Origin: Rotaria sp. Silwood1
Lineage: Eukaryota; Rotifera; Eurotatoria; Philodinida; Philodinidae
Direction of reading: 5' to 3'
Assembly (NCBI GenBank): GCA_905250075.1
Contig: CAJNOP010000020.1
Coordinates: 2,536,862-2,600,861, forward strand
DNA: 64,000 nucleotides
Position numbers and translations under genes: made by a program. Positions 62,591 through 64,000 of the stretch are shown here, in pieces. Position 1 is the first letter of the stretch; every line of letters begins with the position of its first letter. The notes beneath the pieces were generated by a model. The model had not been told where the DNA came from. It saw only the letters and a list, made by a program, of their open reading frames with translations, and searched no databases.

Positions 62591-63180
62591 TTAAACGGCA
62601 TCTTTTCTATTTTCTTTAAATTCTTGTTCTGAATTACGAAAGATTGACACAAATCGATAAATAGTTTGATGAACTATAATTTGTTGACCCATGAGTTCTG
62701 GCAAGTTGATTTGATCATACTTGATTTATTCAATTTTTTGTTTGTGTCTTTTTTTCAGCAGTATACTGTTCTAATTGATTATAATTTTTGCTCAAAGCTA
62801 TCATTAAATCATTGCTCAAGTTCCTTAGTATAATCGTCAATCCCTGATTTAATATTACGTGTGTCAGATTAGTCATTAATAAAACTAAGTTAATTACTTC
62901 AAGAGTTAAACTGAAAATTGCATGAGTTTCAACTGTCGTTGAAGTAATACTAAAGTACATACTGCTTATGACAACGGCATAATACAATTGATATCCGCTA
63001 ACCATTGGCAACAAAACGTCTTTCAGATACGCTATTAAAATATAATATTTTGGTCCTTGAAAAAGCAATGGCGAGAACAAAAGCTATATATTCGTTGAGT
63101 AAGTAAGTGAAAATTAATGGTTTATTATCTTGTAAAATTTGATGAATGATGTTGAAATAAAGTAGAAGTTCTCACAATAT
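62591..63180 (-). pseudogene. Decayed multi-pass membrane protein gene, 3' part
   Basis: Coding-like segments on the minus strand: LLLYFNIIHQILQDNKPLIF with TYLLNEYIAFVLAIAF (about 63180-63065); after a one-base change QGPKYYILIAYLKDVLLPMV, GYQLYYAVVISSMYFSI, IFSLTLEVINLVLLMTNLTH and SNDLMIALSKNYNQLEQYT (63066-62760); after another break YDQINLPELMGQQIIVHQTI, YRFVSIFRN and a stop at 62591-62593. It has four or five hydrophobic helices. The frame changes could be a missed intron at one place, but no proper GT...AG pair fits both. I do not recognise the family. Confidence 0.5.
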
Positions 63181-64000
63181 TTTTTTCTTAGGTTTCTAAG
63201 CAAGATTAGTGATTGTAGCGAAATTGGATCTAACGGCAAATATCTCTGTGAAACAGTCGCACATTAAAAAGATGCTATGAACGTATACCAAGAACTTCAT
63301 ATTTTCATCTCAATTAATTTGTCAGTTAAAACTCTGTAACAAATATTTGGAAAAACTTCATATATTAATTATTTTTAAGTTCAACCTTCATTCAATGGAT
63401 TTCATGCAGTCATTCTTTGAATAAATGTATTATTCTCATTGTAATCATCAATAATTTACCATATAATTCCTTTCATATTGATCAAGATTGTTTAATAAAA
63501 TGTTTATCGAAATATTTTCATATCTAATTCTTATATTGTAATGTAAAAGTCAAAGAGTCTTTGATAACAATAAGAAATATACCTATGAAGATAGATTTTT
63601 TTGCAAGTATCTCTCTTTCGACAACCGCTCTAAGATATATTGTGTAAATTCTAATATGAACAGTATGAGTTATGTAGCATTCTTATTCTAAACATTTCGT
63701 TTTTACTTCAGGTTAATAGGTATAGATTCAACAGGAGTACCAATATGCCTCTTTTCTCTCTTAATAATCCCGATCGTGTCAATACAACTATTTTCTTCAC
63801 ATGTCAACATGTATAATATTTACTTTCAAGCAATCAAACTATATTTAACTTTAATTAGATAATATCAAGCATCGCGAATATTCTAGTCGTTTTCTTTTGT
63901 CTCTTCTATTCATTTCCAAAGAACGATAAATATAATTTTGCAATAATAAAACTGTCTTGAAGTAAATAAAAAAGAAAGAAAACATTTTCATCATCAACAT
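63181..64000. other. Right-hand flank, nothing recognised
   Basis: AT-rich sequence without convincing exon, repeat or RNA gene on either strand. Upstream exons of the decayed membrane gene might be here, but I could not identify any. Confidence 0.4.

Noticed and set aside
1-64000. CRISPR arrays, rRNA genes, selenocysteine or riboswitch elements, bdelloid-type spliced-leader gene
   Set aside because: No regularly spaced short repeats, rRNA core sequence, or spliced-leader-like sequence that I know was seen. AG-type acceptors before some ATGs are explained equally well by 5'UTR introns, as shown for TOMM22.

Overview
This is an AT-rich (roughly 70% A+T by eye) nuclear eukaryotic window. Genes are intact, their introns are mostly 45-80 nt (GT...AG), intergenic spacers are short and T-rich, and there is one 100-N scaffold gap. 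The protein set (NPC1, ELP3, EIF3L, TOMM22, GNB5, DNAAF10, MVB12, an NCK-type adaptor, a STKLD1-like pseudokinase) is that of a ciliated metazoan. The compact gene structure, low GC, decayed lineage-restricted zinc-finger and membrane genes, and a decayed M35 metallopeptidase of a mainly fungal family make a bdelloid rotifer the best guess. That assignment is inference, not proof.

Layout. 1.1-3.1 kb (+): NCK-like SH3-SH3-SH2 adaptor. 5.6-11.9 kb (-): NPC1 cholesterol transporter in 12 exons. 13.4-19.1 kb (-): EIF3L. 19.5-20.1 kb (-): TOMM22, divergent from 20.5-25.5 kb (+): STKLD1-like pseudokinase with armadillo-type helices. 25.7-27.9 kb (-): 3' part of a FAM184-type coiled-coil gene, whose 5' part is not visible before the gap at 30.3 kb. 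30.4-37.4 kb: gene-poor accessory block with a hAT-like miniature element, a diverged tandem duplication and a broken M35 metallopeptidase gene. 37.5-40.2 kb (-): MVB12 (ESCRT-I), with a 594-bp inverted-repeat element in its intron, divergent from 40.6-44.8 kb (+): ELP3. 45.5-47.6 kb (+): RGG-rich disordered protein. 48.1-50.3 kb (-): DNAAF10/WDR92, head-to-head (185 bp) with 50.5-52.2 kb (+): GNB5. 54.6-57.3 kb (+): orphan rhodopsin-like GPCR. 57.3-64 kb: gene-poor block with decayed zinc-finger genes, a triplicated and partly inverted exon-like unit forming a large foldback, and a decayed multi-pass membrane gene.

The housekeeping genes are unrelated in pathway: sterol export, translation initiation, mitochondrial import, tRNA wobble modification, endosomal sorting, dynein-arm assembly and R7-RGS signalling. 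There is no operon logic beyond several short divergent promoters. The unusual biology lies in the long introns and gene-poor blocks, where diverged repeats recur, and in a few domain-level changes to conserved proteins (missing third SH3 of NCK, missing disulfide pair and two insertions in NPC1, degenerate catalytic motifs in the kinase-like protein). I found no CRISPR array, no rRNA and no convincing intact tRNA.
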